DNA of 64,000 nucleotides from positions 34,257 to 98,256 of the forward strand of contig JBASCW010000052.1 of NCBI GenBank assembly GCA_049651845.1, read 5' to 3'. The notes beneath the pieces were generated by a model. The model was given only the letters and a program-made list of their open reading frames with translations, was not told the origin of the DNA and did no database searches. Origin of the DNA: RBG-16-66-20 sp049651845 (GTDB taxonomy: Bacteria > Pseudomonadota > Gammaproteobacteria > Burkholderiales > SG8-39). Position numbers and translations under genes: made by a program. This document shows positions 36,499-45,066 of this stretch, piece after piece (positions within the stretch are counted from its first letter, which is position 1; the number at the start of each line of letters is the position of its first letter).

Positions 36499-36983
36499 AA
36501 CCAATCGTTGGAATCGTCATGGGCTCCACTTCGGACTGGGAGACCATGAAGGCCGCGGCCAAAGTGCTCGAGGAGTTCGGCGTCGCCTACGAAGCGAAGG
36601 CGATGTCGGCGCACCGCACGCCGAAAGCGGTCGCGACCTGGGCCGAGGGCGCGAAGGCGAACGGCATGAAGGCGATCATCGCCGCCGCGGGCGGCGCGGC
36701 GCACCTCGCGGGCGTGGTCGCGGCGCACACCACGCTGCCGGTTCTCGGCGTGCCGATGCCCTCCAAGCACCTGCAGGGCCTGGATTCGCTGCTCTCGACG
36801 GTGCAGATGCCGAAGGGCATCCCGGTGGCGACCTTCGCGATCGGCGAGGCGGGCGCAGCGAATGCGGCGTTGTTCGCGGTCGCAATTCTTGCCCTTTCGG
36901 ATTCTTCTCTTGACAAGAAGCTGTCTGAATTCAGGGCGAAACAAACTGACGCGGTACTAAAGGCGCCGCCGCTCAAGCTTTGA
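36495..36983 (+). CDS. purE: N5-carboxyaminoimidazole ribonucleotide mutase
   Basis: 162 aa class I PurE. The motif GSTSDWETM is at residues 10-18 and SAHRTP at 38-43 with the catalytic H40; GGAAHLAGVVAAHTTLPVLGVP follows. Class I PurE uses N5-CAIR, which is made by PurK, yet no purK follows here, although fba-purC-purE-purK-tsaC is a familiar betaproteobacterial order. The stop overlaps the TTG start of tsaC. Confidence 0.95.
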   Translation: MKPIVGIVMGSTSDWETMKAAAKVLEEFGVAYEAKAMSAHRTPKAVATWAEGAKANGMKAIIAAAGGAAHLAGVVAAHTTLPVLGVPMPSKHLQGLDSLLSTVQMPKGIPVATFAIGEAGAANAALFAVAILALSDSSLDKKLSEFRAKQTDAVLKAPPLKL

Positions 36984-37909
36984 GCTCCGACGTCGCGCGC
37001 GCGGCGGAGATCCTGCGCGCGGGCGGTCTCGTCGCATTTCCCACTGAAACCGTCTATGGCCTGGGCGCCGACGCGTCCAGCGCCGAAGCGGTCGCGCGCC
37101 TGTACGCCGCCAAGGGCCGCCCCGCCGGCCATCCCGTGATCGTCCATTGCGCCACGGCGGAGGCCGCTTTTTCGTTTGCCAGAGAAATTCCGCCTGCAGC
37201 GCGCAAGCTCGCCGAGGGTTTCTGGCCGGGGCCGCTGACGCTGGTGCTCAAGCGCTCGCCGAAAGCGAAAGACTTCGTCACGGGCGGGCAGGACAGCGTG
37301 GGCCTGCGCGTGCCTTCGCATCCGGTGGCGCAGGCGCTGCTGCGCGAGTTCGGCGGCGGCGTGGCTGCGCCGTCGGCGAACTTGTTCGGCAGCGTGAGCG
37401 CCACGACCGCGGCGCACGTGCGCGAGGACCTGCAGGTCGATCTCGTGCTGGAAGGTGGCGCGAGCGAAGTCGGCATCGAATCGACCATTGTGGATCTCTC
37501 CGGTGCCGAGGTCGTATTGCTTCGTCCTGGACGGGTTTCGCGTGAGGAAATCGAGCGATTTCTCGGCGTCAAGCTCAAGGGCGCCGATTCCTCGTCGCCT
37601 CGCCATTCCGGTGGTCTGGAGCGGCACTACGCGCCGAAGACGCCGGCGCGGCTCGTCGCGCCGCACGCGCTCGATGCGGAGATCGCCAAGTGCGGCCTGG
37701 AGGTGGCGGTGCTCGCGTTCTCGAAGCCGGATGAGCGTGTGGACTACTGGATCCGCATGCCGCGCGAGCCGCAGGCCTATGCGCAGCGGCTGTACGCGGC
37801 GCTGCGCGAGCTCGACGGCGCCGGCTGCGGGGCTATACTGATCGAAACCCCACCCGACACCGCCGAATGGGCCGCAGTCAGAGATCGGTTGCAGCGCGCC
37901 GCGGGATAG
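36980..37909 (+). CDS. tsaC: L-threonylcarbamoyladenylate synthase (Sua5/YwlC/YrdC type)
   Basis: 309 aa, the long Sua5 form: a YrdC domain (about 1-195; FPTETVYGLGADA, the KGRPAGHPVIVH nucleotide motif, SANLFGSVSATTA) plus a C-terminal Sua5 domain after HYAPKTPARLV. It makes threonylcarbamoyl-AMP for the t6A modification of tRNA. TTG start in a TTGA overlap with purE. Its 3' end overlaps the next small gene by 43 bases. Confidence 0.92.
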   Translation: MSSDVARAAEILRAGGLVAFPTETVYGLGADASSAEAVARLYAAKGRPAGHPVIVHCATAEAAFSFAREIPPAARKLAEGFWPGPLTLVLKRSPKAKDFVTGGQDSVGLRVPSHPVAQALLREFGGGVAAPSANLFGSVSATTAAHVREDLQVDLVLEGGASEVGIESTIVDLSGAEVVLLRPGRVSREEIERFLGVKLKGADSSSPRHSGGLERHYAPKTPARLVAPHALDAEIAKCGLEVAVLAFSKPDERVDYWIRMPREPQAYAQRLYAALRELDGAGCGAILIETPPDTAEWAAVRDRLQRAAG

Positions 37910-38190
37910 CCGCCGCGGTCGTTGCGCTCGGCGTCGCCGGTTGCAACGGCAACCATGCCTGGCAGGTGTCGTCGCCGACCGCGCCACCGTCGCCGCCGCC
38001 CAGCGCCGGGCTCAGTGTCAGCACGAGCGGCGGCAGTTTCCTCGGTGCGCTGTTCGCGCTCGGCACGATCGGCTCGGCCGCCGGCTGGTTCTATCACGGC
38101 GAGCCCGAGATGGACCCCGCGCGCCGCGTCGTCGAGCAGGACTGCACCCGGCCGATCGAGGATCCCGCGGCGAACCTGCGTTGCCGCTGA
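37867..38190 (+). CDS. Putative small lipoprotein
   Basis: 107 aa. A basic N-terminus and a hydrophobic core end in the lipobox GVAGC (Cys at residue 26), then a Pro/Ser-rich linker and one hydrophobic stretch (FLGALFALGTIGSAAGWFY). No family is recognised. It overlaps tsaC by 43 bases in another frame, and the ATG gives the only version with a full signal sequence. Tail-to-tail with the PhoD-like gene. Confidence 0.6.
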   Translation: MGRSQRSVAARRGIAAAVVALGVAGCNGNHAWQVSSPTAPPSPPPSAGLSVSTSGGSFLGALFALGTIGSAAGWFYHGEPEMDPARRVVEQDCTRPIEDPAANLRCR

Positions 38191-38191
38191 T

Positions 38192-39733
38192 TCAGATTCT
38201 GCGCGGTCCTGGCCGGCCGTCCTCGACCACGAAAGAGGCGAGCGTAGAGCAGCCGGCATCCGGATTGGTCACCGATTCCATCGCGCGCAGGTCGGCGCGC
38301 AGCTCGCGCGCGGTGAGCTCGGCGCGCACGTAGCCGCGAAAGCGGCTGTCCACGAGCTTCATGTGCGGGTTGTCCGCGAGCATCGGCGCAAGGCGCTCCA
38401 TCGGCCAGGCCTGCGAGGTGATCGAGGTGGTGACGAACTCGCTCGCCACCACCGGCGAGGCCGGGTCGTCGAAATCGAGCTTCAGGTCGTTGACGTTGAA
38501 GCTGTGCACGTCGCCGCCGAGCACCACGGGGTTCCGGATTTTTCGCGAACCAATGAAATCCAGCAGGCGCTTGCGCGCCATCGGGTAGCCATCCCAGCCG
38601 TCGGTCCAGGCGCGCCGGCCCGGCCCCGGCTTCTGGTCAAACTGCGCCATCGGCGTCTGCTGCGCGAGCAGGTTCCAGCGCGCGCCCGAGGCCGCGAGCG
38701 CGCCCTCGAGCCAGCGCTCCTGCGCGCGTCCGAGCATCGAGCGGGTATCGCGCGCGAGCTCGGGACAGTCGTCGACGTCGACGGTCCTGCTTTCGCCCTT
38801 GCGCCACAGGCGCCGGCAGGCATGGTACGAGCGGTATTGGCGGTCATCCAGCGTGTAGAAGCGACCGAGCGCGCCCCAGTCGAGCGCGGTGTAGATGCGC
38901 ATGTCGGGCCCCTTCGGGCGCATGCGCTCCGGCAGCGGCTGGTGCTCGTAGTAGGCGCGATAGGCGGCCGCGCGCCGCGCGCGGAATTGCTCTTTCGGCG
39001 CGGCAAACTGCGACAGGTCGTCGGCGTAGTCGTTCTCGACCTCGTGATCGTCCCAGGTGACGATCCACGGGCAGGCGGCGTGCGCGGCGCGCAGGTCGGG
39101 GTCGGCCTTGTAGAGCGCGTAGCGCGCGCGGTAGTCCTCGAGCGTGCGCGGCTCGGGCGTGCCGTGCGAACGCACGTGCTGCTGGCCCCAGGTCGATTCG
39201 TAGATGTAGTCGCCGAGGAAGGCGACCAGATCCGGCTCGTCGCGGACCAGGTGGCGGTAGGCGTTGAACCAGCCCTGCTCGTAGTGCTGGCACGAGGCGA
39301 ACGCAAAGCGCAGCCGCTCTACCGGCGCGCCCGGCGCGGGCGCGGTGCGCGTGCGGCCGACCGGGCTTTGCGCATCGCCCGCGCTGAAGCGGTACCAGTA
39401 CCAGCGCTCCGGCGCGAGGCCGCGCGGCTCGGCGTGCACCGAGTGCGCCCAGTCGGGCACGGCCGCGGCCGTGCCCGAGGCGACGATCCGGCGCATCGAC
39501 TCGTCATCGGCGACCTCCCAGCGCACCGGGATCACGGCCGCGCCGTGCTCGCCCGCGAGACGCGTCCAGAGCACCATGCCATCGGGGCGCGGGTAGCCCG
39601 AGGCAATGCCGAGCGCAAACGGATCGCGCGCGAAGCGCGCGATCCCCGGCGACTGCGGGCGCGCAGGCAGCGAATGCGAAAAGCCGAGGGCCGCGAGCGC
39701 CTGCAGGAAACGGCGGCGGTCGGACGGGTTCAC
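38192..39733 (-). CDS. phoD: PhoD-like alkaline phosphatase (phosphodiesterase) family protein
   Basis: 513 aa. The N-terminus carries a Tat-type motif (RRRFLQALAALGF), as expected for PhoD enzymes, which fold with metals before export. Typical motifs include FAFASCQHYEQGWFNAYRHL, DLVAFLGDYIYE, VTWDDHEVENDYADD and NPVVLGGDVHSF with the metal-binding Asp and His. It hydrolyses phosphate mono- or diesters in the periplasm. It overlaps the downstream end of the DUF4105-like gene by 4 bases, so the two are likely co-expressed. No Pho box was identified. Confidence 0.92.
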   Translation of the reverse strand: MNPSDRRRFLQALAALGFSHSLPARPQSPGIARFARDPFALGIASGYPRPDGMVLWTRLAGEHGAAVIPVRWEVADDESMRRIVASGTAAAVPDWAHSVHAEPRGLAPERWYWYRFSAGDAQSPVGRTRTAPAPGAPVERLRFAFASCQHYEQGWFNAYRHLVRDEPDLVAFLGDYIYESTWGQQHVRSHGTPEPRTLEDYRARYALYKADPDLRAAHAACPWIVTWDDHEVENDYADDLSQFAAPKEQFRARRAAAYRAYYEHQPLPERMRPKGPDMRIYTALDWGALGRFYTLDDRQYRSYHACRRLWRKGESRTVDVDDCPELARDTRSMLGRAQERWLEGALAASGARWNLLAQQTPMAQFDQKPGPGRRAWTDGWDGYPMARKRLLDFIGSRKIRNPVVLGGDVHSFNVNDLKLDFDDPASPVVASEFVTTSITSQAWPMERLAPMLADNPHMKLVDSRFRGYVRAELTARELRADLRAMESVTNPDAGCSTLASFVVEDGRPGPRRI

Positions 39734-40893
39734 TGCGCCGGAGCGGGCGCCGCCCGCTTGCTGTCCTCTTGCGGAAAGTCGTAGAGATGCGTGTTGTCCG
39801 GCGGTCCCCCGATCGGCGCGCCTTTCGGACCGAGACGCGCACGCCGCTTGAAGTTCTCGCTGTCCGATTCGGCGCTTTGCGCGGCCAGTTCGGCGGCCTG
39901 CGCGTAGGCCATGGGGTCCTTGGACCTCTCGATCTCGAGGCGCTTCGACTCGCCGTTCACGCGCACGCTGTAGCGGCCGAGGTTACAGAGCAGGTACATG
40001 GCGAAAAGATTGTTGTAGTCCTCGTAGTATCCCTGCTCGTTGCTGAAGTCCCGCGACAGGACCGACGGAAACCGGTTGGGCAGGTCCTTGAACGCGACCT
40101 TCTCCTCCTCGCGGGAATCCACGTAGGTCGAGCCTTCATACTTCTTGTAGAGCACCACATCCATGCCGTAGCCGCGCGCGTTCCAGGCCGCGAGCAGCTT
40201 CATCGCCATCTCGGTGGGGATGTTGGCGTTCATCGCCGCCACCAGCCGCGTGCGCGCCGGCAGGAACTTCGCGCCCGCGATCTCGAGGTCCTCGTATCCG
40301 GCGCCGTAGCGGAAGGCCGTGCCGATGGTCTTGGCGCAATTCAGGCGCAGGTAGTCGTAGCGGATCTCGCGGTCGTGGTAGACGGTTTCCCTGGCCCGGG
40401 CGTGATAGTCGTCGTTGATGCTGCGAAAAAGGGCGGCCAGCGCAAGCTTGTCCGCCGCCGGCACGCCGCGCACGCGCACGCCGACCATCGATCGCTTGTA
40501 GATCTCGCCGAAGTCCAGGCCGAACGATGCCTTGTCATCCAGCGACGAGGTCGTCCCGTACAGGTACTCCTTCTTCGGGATGCCGAGCATGAGGTCGCGC
40601 GTGTAGAACTGCGCCTCGTGCTTGGCGCTGCGGTCGGCGTAGTAGTTGGCCGAATACACCAGATCGTCGCCGTGCAGCTCGTCGCGGATGGCCAGGGCGA
40701 GGTGGCCCGCCGAGCCGCCCTTGGAGGTGCCAAAGCCGATCAGCAGCTCCAGGTCGTACGGATCCTGCCGCAGGATGCCCGCGATCTCGTCGAGATTGGC
40801 GGGCGCCGGCCCGCCTTTGCTGCCGAAGTCGGCGGCCTGCGCGCTCGCCGCGCACAGCAACGCCGCCGCGATGAGCCACGACGCGGCCCTCAT
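39730..40893 (-). CDS. Periplasmic DUF4105-like (Lnb N-terminal-type) protein
   Basis: 387 aa with a signal peptide ending in AQAA (residues 1-21). The mature part has a possible Cys/His catalytic arrangement: GHLALAIRD early and RLNCAKTIGTAFR later, as in DUF4105/Lnb-type papain-like periplasmic domains. The assignment is by pattern only. ATG at 40893 is chosen because the signal peptide starts there. It precedes the PhoD-like gene with a 4-base overlap. The function is unknown; lipid or lipoprotein processing is a guess. Confidence 0.65.
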   Translation of the reverse strand: MRAASWLIAAALLCAASAQAADFGSKGGPAPANLDEIAGILRQDPYDLELLIGFGTSKGGSAGHLALAIRDELHGDDLVYSANYYADRSAKHEAQFYTRDLMLGIPKKEYLYGTTSSLDDKASFGLDFGEIYKRSMVGVRVRGVPAADKLALAALFRSINDDYHARARETVYHDREIRYDYLRLNCAKTIGTAFRYGAGYEDLEIAGAKFLPARTRLVAAMNANIPTEMAMKLLAAWNARGYGMDVVLYKKYEGSTYVDSREEEKVAFKDLPNRFPSVLSRDFSNEQGYYEDYNNLFAMYLLCNLGRYSVRVNGESKRLEIERSKDPMAYAQAAELAAQSAESDSENFKRRARLGPKGAPIGGPPDNTHLYDFPQEDSKRAAPAPAQ

Positions 40894-41008
40894 GCGAGTT
40901 GCGCTTTCGTCATTTGAGAAGTTTAGTCCGGGCGCGGTGCGCGGCGTCGAACCTGCGCGATGGTACGATTTGCCGGGGATCGAACGTCGGCATTGCGGAA
41001 GGATGGGG

Positions 41009-41449
41009 ATGACATCTGCGGGCACAGCGAGGTCGTGGGCATCGGCAATGCTGTGCGCGGCGGCGCTGATGGCTGCGGTCGCGGCCCCGGCGGTGGCGCA
41101 AGCGCCCCTGGCGGCGGGCGGCGAGGTCTACACCGCGGTCTGCGCCGAATGCCATGCCACGGGCAAGGACAAGGCGCCCAAGTTCGGCGATCGCAAGGAC
41201 TGGGCGAGCCGCATTCGCGAGGGGCAGGCCACGCTCACCGCGGAAGGCTGGGTCGGCGTGCGCGCCATGCCGCCGCGCGGGGGGCGCGCGGATCTCGAGC
41301 TCGAGCCATTCGCGCGCGCGGTCGCGCACATGGCGCGTGCAGCCGGGGCAACGTGGCAGGACCCGGACGCCAGGATGCTGGAGCGCATCCGTACGGCGGA
41401 GAAGCGCCTGATTGCGAAACAGGGCAAGGCGAAGACGCCTGCGCGCTGA
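41009..41449 (+). CDS. Class I c-type cytochrome
   Basis: 146 aa with a signal peptide ending in AVAQ (about residue 31). The heme-binding motif is C45-A-E-C48-H49, with a methionine ligand candidate in GVRAMPPRGG, so it resembles small cytochromes of the c5 type. An ATG two codons upstream is equally possible; GGAAGGA sits at the right distance for either. Divergent from the DUF4105-like gene. No oxidase genes are near, so its redox partner is unknown. Confidence 0.85.
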   Translation: MTSAGTARSWASAMLCAAALMAAVAAPAVAQAPLAAGGEVYTAVCAECHATGKDKAPKFGDRKDWASRIREGQATLTAEGWVGVRAMPPRGGRADLELEPFARAVAHMARAAGATWQDPDARMLERIRTAEKRLIAKQGKAKTPAR

Positions 41450-41468
41450 GCCTGCACGGCGCCGCGAT

Positions 41469-41474
41469 TAAAAT
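41469..41474 (+). promoter_or_regulatory. Candidate -10 element before the long dicarboxylate operon
   Basis: TAAAAT in GCGATTAAAATAGCGG lies 36 bases before the ATG of the UxaA-type small subunit, in the 60-base gap after the cytochrome c gene. The -35 region is weak (CTGAGC, 17 bases upstream). It is the only promoter-like sequence noticed before a run of + strand genes that reaches about 54.1 kb. Confidence 0.35.
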
Positions 41475-41509
41475 AGCGGCTTCCCTGACGAAAACAAGCG
41501 GAGCGGTGA

Positions 41510-41791
41510 ATGATCCATTTCGTCGTGCATGAAGAAGGCGATGGCGTCGGCGTCGTCGTGGTGGAAGGCGTGAAGAAGGGTCAGGAGCTGGTCGGCTGGA
41601 TCATGGAGGACGACAAGGAGATCCGCATGACCGCGCAGAGCGACATCCCGATCGGCCACAAGCTCGCGCTCAAGGACTACGAGCCCGGCGACACGGTGAT
41701 CAAGTACGGCGTCGACATCGGCAAGGTGGTGGCGCCGATCGCGCGCGGCGAGCACACGCACGTGCAGAACCTCAAGACCAAGCGGTGGTAA
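41510..41791 (+). CDS. UxaA-family hydro-lyase/sulfo-lyase small (SAF-domain) subunit
   Basis: 93 aa SAF domain, the N-terminal part of altronate/galactarate dehydratases encoded as a separate gene. A split small/large arrangement is known for (2R)-sulfolactate sulfo-lyase (SuyA/SuyB), which these two genes resemble in size, but a sugar-acid or other hydroxy-acid dehydratase is also possible. The motif GHKLALKDYEPGDTVIKYG is typical of the SAF fold. Directly followed by the large subunit. Confidence 0.85.
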   Translation: MIHFVVHEEGDGVGVVVVEGVKKGQELVGWIMEDDKEIRMTAQSDIPIGHKLALKDYEPGDTVIKYGVDIGKVVAPIARGEHTHVQNLKTKRW

Positions 41792-41796
41792 GGCAC

Positions 41797-42966
41797 ATGG
41801 ACCTGGCAAGAGCGAGTTTCTGGGGCTACAAGCGCGAGAACGGCCGCATCGGCGTGCGCAACCACGTGCTGATCCTGCCGGTGGACGACCTGTCGAACGC
41901 CGCCGCCGAGGCGGTGGCGAGCAACATCAAGGGCACGATCGCGATCCCGCACCCCTACGGGCGGCTGCAGTTCGGCGCCGACCTGGACCTGCACTTCGCC
42001 ACGCTGATCGGCACGGGCTGCAACCCGAACGTCGCCGCGGTGGTGGTGATCTGCATCGAGGACGGCTGGGCGAAGAAGGTCGCCGACGGCATCAAGGCCA
42101 CCGGCAAGCCGGTGTCCTATTTCGGCATCGAGCAGCACGGCGACCACGACACCATCATGCGCGCCTCGAAAGCCGCCAAGGAGTACGTGCAGTGGGCCTC
42201 GGAGCTGCGCCGCGAGGAGCGGCCGCTCAAGGATCTCTGGGTCTCGACCAAGTGCGGCGAGTCGGACACGACCTCCGGTTGCGGCGCCAATCCGACCGTG
42301 GGCAACGCCTTCGACAAGCTCTACCCGCACAAGGTGACGCTGGCGTTCGGCGAGACCACCGAGCTCACCGGCGGCGAGCACCTGGTGGCGGCGCGCTGCA
42401 GGAACGACGAAGTGCGCAAGAAGTTCCAGTTCATGTTCGACCGCTACCAGGCGATCATCGACAAGCACAAGACCAGCGACCTCTCGGACTCGCAGCCGAC
42501 CAAGGGCAACATCGCCGGCGGCCTCACCACGATCGAGGAGAAGGCGCTCGGCAACATCCAGAAAATCGGCCGCAAGTGCATGATCGACGGCGTGCTGGAC
42601 AAGCACGAGGAGCCGACCGGTCCGGGCCTGTGGTTCATCGATTCGTCCTCCGCTGCCGCGGAGATGGTGACGCTGTGCGCGGCGGCCGGCTACACGGTGC
42701 ACCTCTTCCCGACCGGGCAGGGCAACGTGATCGGCAACCCGATCCTGCCGGTGATCAAGCTCTGCGCCAACCCGCGCACCGTGCGCACGATGAGCGAGCA
42801 CATCGACGTCGACGTTTCGGGCCTGCTGCGCAAGGAAATGAATCCGGACCAGGCGGGCGATGCGCTGCTCGAGTGCATGTTCCGCACCGCCAACGGCCGG
42901 CTCACCGCGGCCGAGGCGCTGGGGCACCGCGAGTTCGTGCTGACGAGGCTCTACGAGTCAGCCTAG
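41797..42966 (+). CDS. UxaA-family hydro-lyase/sulfo-lyase large subunit
   Basis: 389 aa, equal to the C-terminal part of altronate dehydratase or to SuyB. Conserved Cys for metal or cluster binding appear in LIGTGCNPN, STKCGESDTTSGCGANP and IGRKCMIDG. The ATG at 41797 is preferred to the GTG 12 bases upstream because homologues begin near the conserved FWGYKRENGRIGVRNH. It probably removes water or sulfite from a C3-C6 hydroxy acid. With fumarase and SDH-like genes downstream, a dicarboxylate product is attractive (inference). Confidence 0.87.
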   Translation: MDLARASFWGYKRENGRIGVRNHVLILPVDDLSNAAAEAVASNIKGTIAIPHPYGRLQFGADLDLHFATLIGTGCNPNVAAVVVICIEDGWAKKVADGIKATGKPVSYFGIEQHGDHDTIMRASKAAKEYVQWASELRREERPLKDLWVSTKCGESDTTSGCGANPTVGNAFDKLYPHKVTLAFGETTELTGGEHLVAARCRNDEVRKKFQFMFDRYQAIIDKHKTSDLSDSQPTKGNIAGGLTTIEEKALGNIQKIGRKCMIDGVLDKHEEPTGPGLWFIDSSSAAAEMVTLCAAAGYTVHLFPTGQGNVIGNPILPVIKLCANPRTVRTMSEHIDVDVSGLLRKEMNPDQAGDALLECMFRTANGRLTAAEALGHREFVLTRLYESA

Positions 42967-42973
42967 TACGTAT

Positions 42974-43672
42974 GTGCTGGTGCACGGCGCCTGGCACGGC
43001 GGCTGGTGCTGGCGCCGCGTCGCGGACCGTCTGACCGCGGCCGGTCACCGCGTTTTCTGCCCTACGCTGACTGGATTGGGCGAGCGCGCGCACCTGCTCA
43101 GCCGCGACGTCAACCTGAGCACGCACATCGCCGACGTTGTCGGCCTGCTCGAGGCCGAAGAGCTGGAGAACGTCGTGCTCGCGGGCCACAGCTACGGCGG
43201 CATCGTCATCAGCGGCGTCGCCGCGCGCGCCAGGGCGCGGCTGCGCCAGCTCGTCTACGTGGACGCCGCGCTGGTCGAGGACGGCCAGTCCTGGTCGCAG
43301 ATCATGCTGCCCGAAGTCGCCGCCGCGCGTCGAAAGCTGGCGCAGGAATCGAGCGGCGGCGTCTCGCTGCCGGTGCCGGAGGCCTCGGTCTTCGGGCTGT
43401 CCGATCCGGCCGATCTCGCCTGGGTGCAGCGGCGCATGACGCCGCAGCCGTTCGGCCCCTTCGACGAGAAGATGCACTGGGGAGGACCGATCGGCAACGG
43501 CCTGCCGAAGCTTTACCTGGATTGCGTGGAGCCGGCGTACGCAAACCTCGCGCCGACCAAGGACCGCGTCCGCGGCAAGCCGGGCTGGCCGTTCGTGGAA
43601 TTGAAGACTGGCCACGACGCGATGGTCAGCGCGCCCGCGGCAACCGCGAAGCTGCTGCTCGGGTTCGCATGA
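42974..43672 (+). CDS. Alpha/beta-fold hydrolase (esterase/methylketone-synthase-like)
   Basis: 232 aa. The oxyanion motif HGAWHGGWCW is at the very N-terminus, the nucleophile elbow is GHSYGG, and the catalytic His lies in LKTGHDAM near the C-terminus. The family usually starts three or four residues earlier (ST-Y-V before LVHG), and those residues are present in frame, but no start codon precedes them after the in-frame stop at 42941-42943, so the GTG at 42974 must serve. It overlaps the iron-sulfur subunit gene by 4 bases. Confidence 0.83.
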   Translation: MLVHGAWHGGWCWRRVADRLTAAGHRVFCPTLTGLGERAHLLSRDVNLSTHIADVVGLLEAEELENVVLAGHSYGGIVISGVAARARARLRQLVYVDAALVEDGQSWSQIMLPEVAAARRKLAQESSGGVSLPVPEASVFGLSDPADLAWVQRRMTPQPFGPFDEKMHWGGPIGNGLPKLYLDCVEPAYANLAPTKDRVRGKPGWPFVELKTGHDAMVSAPAATAKLLLGFA

Positions 43673-44385
43673 GCAGCCTGAAGGTCCAGGTCTGGCGAGG
43701 CGGCGCGCAGGGCGCCTTCCAGGCTTTCGACGTGCCGCGGCACGCGAGCCAGACCGTGCTCGACGTGGTCACGCACATCCAGCGCGCGCTCGATCCCACG
43801 CTCGCCTACCGCTTCGCCTGCCGCGTCGGCATGTGCGGCTCGTGCGCCATGACCGTGAACGGCAAGGCTCGCTGGACCTGTCGAACGCATATCGATCTGG
43901 TCCAGAAGGAAAAGGAAATCGTCACCATTGCGCCGCTGCGCAATCTTCCGGTGATCCGCGACCTGGTGACCGACATGCGCGAGTTCTTCGATAAATGGTC
44001 GAGGGCGAAGGGGCAGTTTCAAGGTCGGTTTTCCAGGAAGGATGATTTCGAGAAAGTAGATCCTGAGAGTCCTGCCCGCGTTCAGGTCGATGCAGGAATC
44101 GAGTGCATCGGCTGCGCGGTCTGCTATGCCTCCTGCGACGTGGTCGCCTGGAACCCGGACTACCTGGGACCGGCGGCGCTCAACCGCGCCTGGACTCTGG
44201 TCAGGGACGAAAGGGATACGGCCGCAGCGCAGCGGCTGCGTGCCGTGGCCGGCGACGCGGGCTGCCACGCCTGCCATACGCACCTGAGCTGCACCGAGCG
44301 CTGCCCCAAGCAGATTTCGCCTACGGCGGGCATCGCGGGATTGAAGCGCGAGGTCGCGCGCGCCGTGCTCAAGGGAACGCTGTGA
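43669..44385 (+). CDS. Succinate dehydrogenase/fumarate reductase-like iron-sulfur subunit
   Basis: 238 aa. The 2Fe-2S ligands are C51, C56, C59 and C71. The C-terminal half has C146-x2-C149-x2-C152-x3-C156 and C202-x5-C208-x3-C212, the 4Fe-4S and 3Fe-4S pattern of SdhB/FrdB, with an extra Cys at 199. It should pass electrons between the flavoprotein encoded 6.8 kb downstream and the two small anchors encoded next. ATG in an ATGA overlap with the hydrolase gene. It is probably a specialised paralogue, since the usual sdhCDAB order is absent. Confidence 0.9.
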   Translation: MSSLKVQVWRGGAQGAFQAFDVPRHASQTVLDVVTHIQRALDPTLAYRFACRVGMCGSCAMTVNGKARWTCRTHIDLVQKEKEIVTIAPLRNLPVIRDLVTDMREFFDKWSRAKGQFQGRFSRKDDFEKVDPESPARVQVDAGIECIGCAVCYASCDVVAWNPDYLGPAALNRAWTLVRDERDTAAAQRLRAVAGDAGCHACHTHLSCTERCPKQISPTAGIAGLKREVARAVLKGTL

Positions 44386-44720
44386 GCTTCAGGACCCAGG
44401 CGTTGCTCTGGGTCGCGCAGCGCGCGAGCGCCGTGGTGCTCGCGCTTTGCGTCGTCGTGCACCTCGCGACGATGATCTATGCGATCCGCGGCGGCCTCAG
44501 CGCGGCCGAGATCCTCGCGCGCACGCGCGGCAACGGCGGCTGGCTCGCGTTCTACTCGGTGTTCGTGCTCGCGGTCGCGGTGCACGCGCCGATCGGCCTG
44601 CGGCCGGTGCTCGGCGAATGGCTGCGCTGGACTGGCGCCTCGCGCGACCTCTTCCTGCTCGCGCTGGCGGTGCTGCTCGCGGGGCTCGGCATGCGCGCGG
44701 TGCTGGGAGTGTTCCTGTGA
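44382..44720 (+). CDS. SDH/FRD-like membrane anchor subunit 1
   Basis: 112 aa with three hydrophobic helices (about 8-32, 52-70, 86-110). Histidines in VVVHLATM and AVAVHAPIG could bind heme b. Size, topology and position after the iron-sulfur subunit identify it as a quinone-reactive anchor. GTG start in a GTGA overlap with the iron-sulfur gene. Confidence 0.75.
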   Translation: MSFRTQALLWVAQRASAVVLALCVVVHLATMIYAIRGGLSAAEILARTRGNGGWLAFYSVFVLAVAVHAPIGLRPVLGEWLRWTGASRDLFLLALAVLLAGLGMRAVLGVFL

Positions 44721-45043
44721 CCGGCCACACCGGCACCTGGGCGGCGCTCGTGCACCGCGTCTCGGGCATCCTGCTCGTATTTTTCCTGCCCGGGCATTTC
44801 ATCGCGCTCGGCAGCGCGCTCGAGGGCGCCGCGGCGTTCGACGGCTTCCTCGCCTGGACGCAGCAGCCGATGGTCAAGTTTGCCGAGTGGGGCATCGTGC
44901 TCGCGCTCGCGGCGCACCTGGGCGGCGGGCTGCGCGTGCTGGCGCTCGAATTCCTGCCCTGGCGCGACTGGCAGAAGGGGCTCGCCGCGGCTGCTGCCGC
45001 CGCCGCAATCGCGGTAAGCTTGGCGTTCGCATTGGCCCTTTGA
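44717..45043 (+). CDS. SDH/FRD-like membrane anchor subunit 2 (SdhC type)
   Basis: 108 aa, three helices. HRVSGILLVFFLPGHF near the N-terminus is the SdhC cytochrome b556 signature (HRxSG), with a further His in LALAAHLGGG. Together with the preceding subunit it would bind heme and quinone. GTG start in a GTGA overlap. A Bug-type receptor gene follows after 23 bases with its own AGGAGG. Confidence 0.82.
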   Translation: MTGHTGTWAALVHRVSGILLVFFLPGHFIALGSALEGAAAFDGFLAWTQQPMVKFAEWGIVLALAAHLGGGLRVLALEFLPWRDWQKGLAAAAAAAAIAVSLAFALAL

Positions 45044-45066
45044 GAGGCCTTTACTAGGAGGATGGA

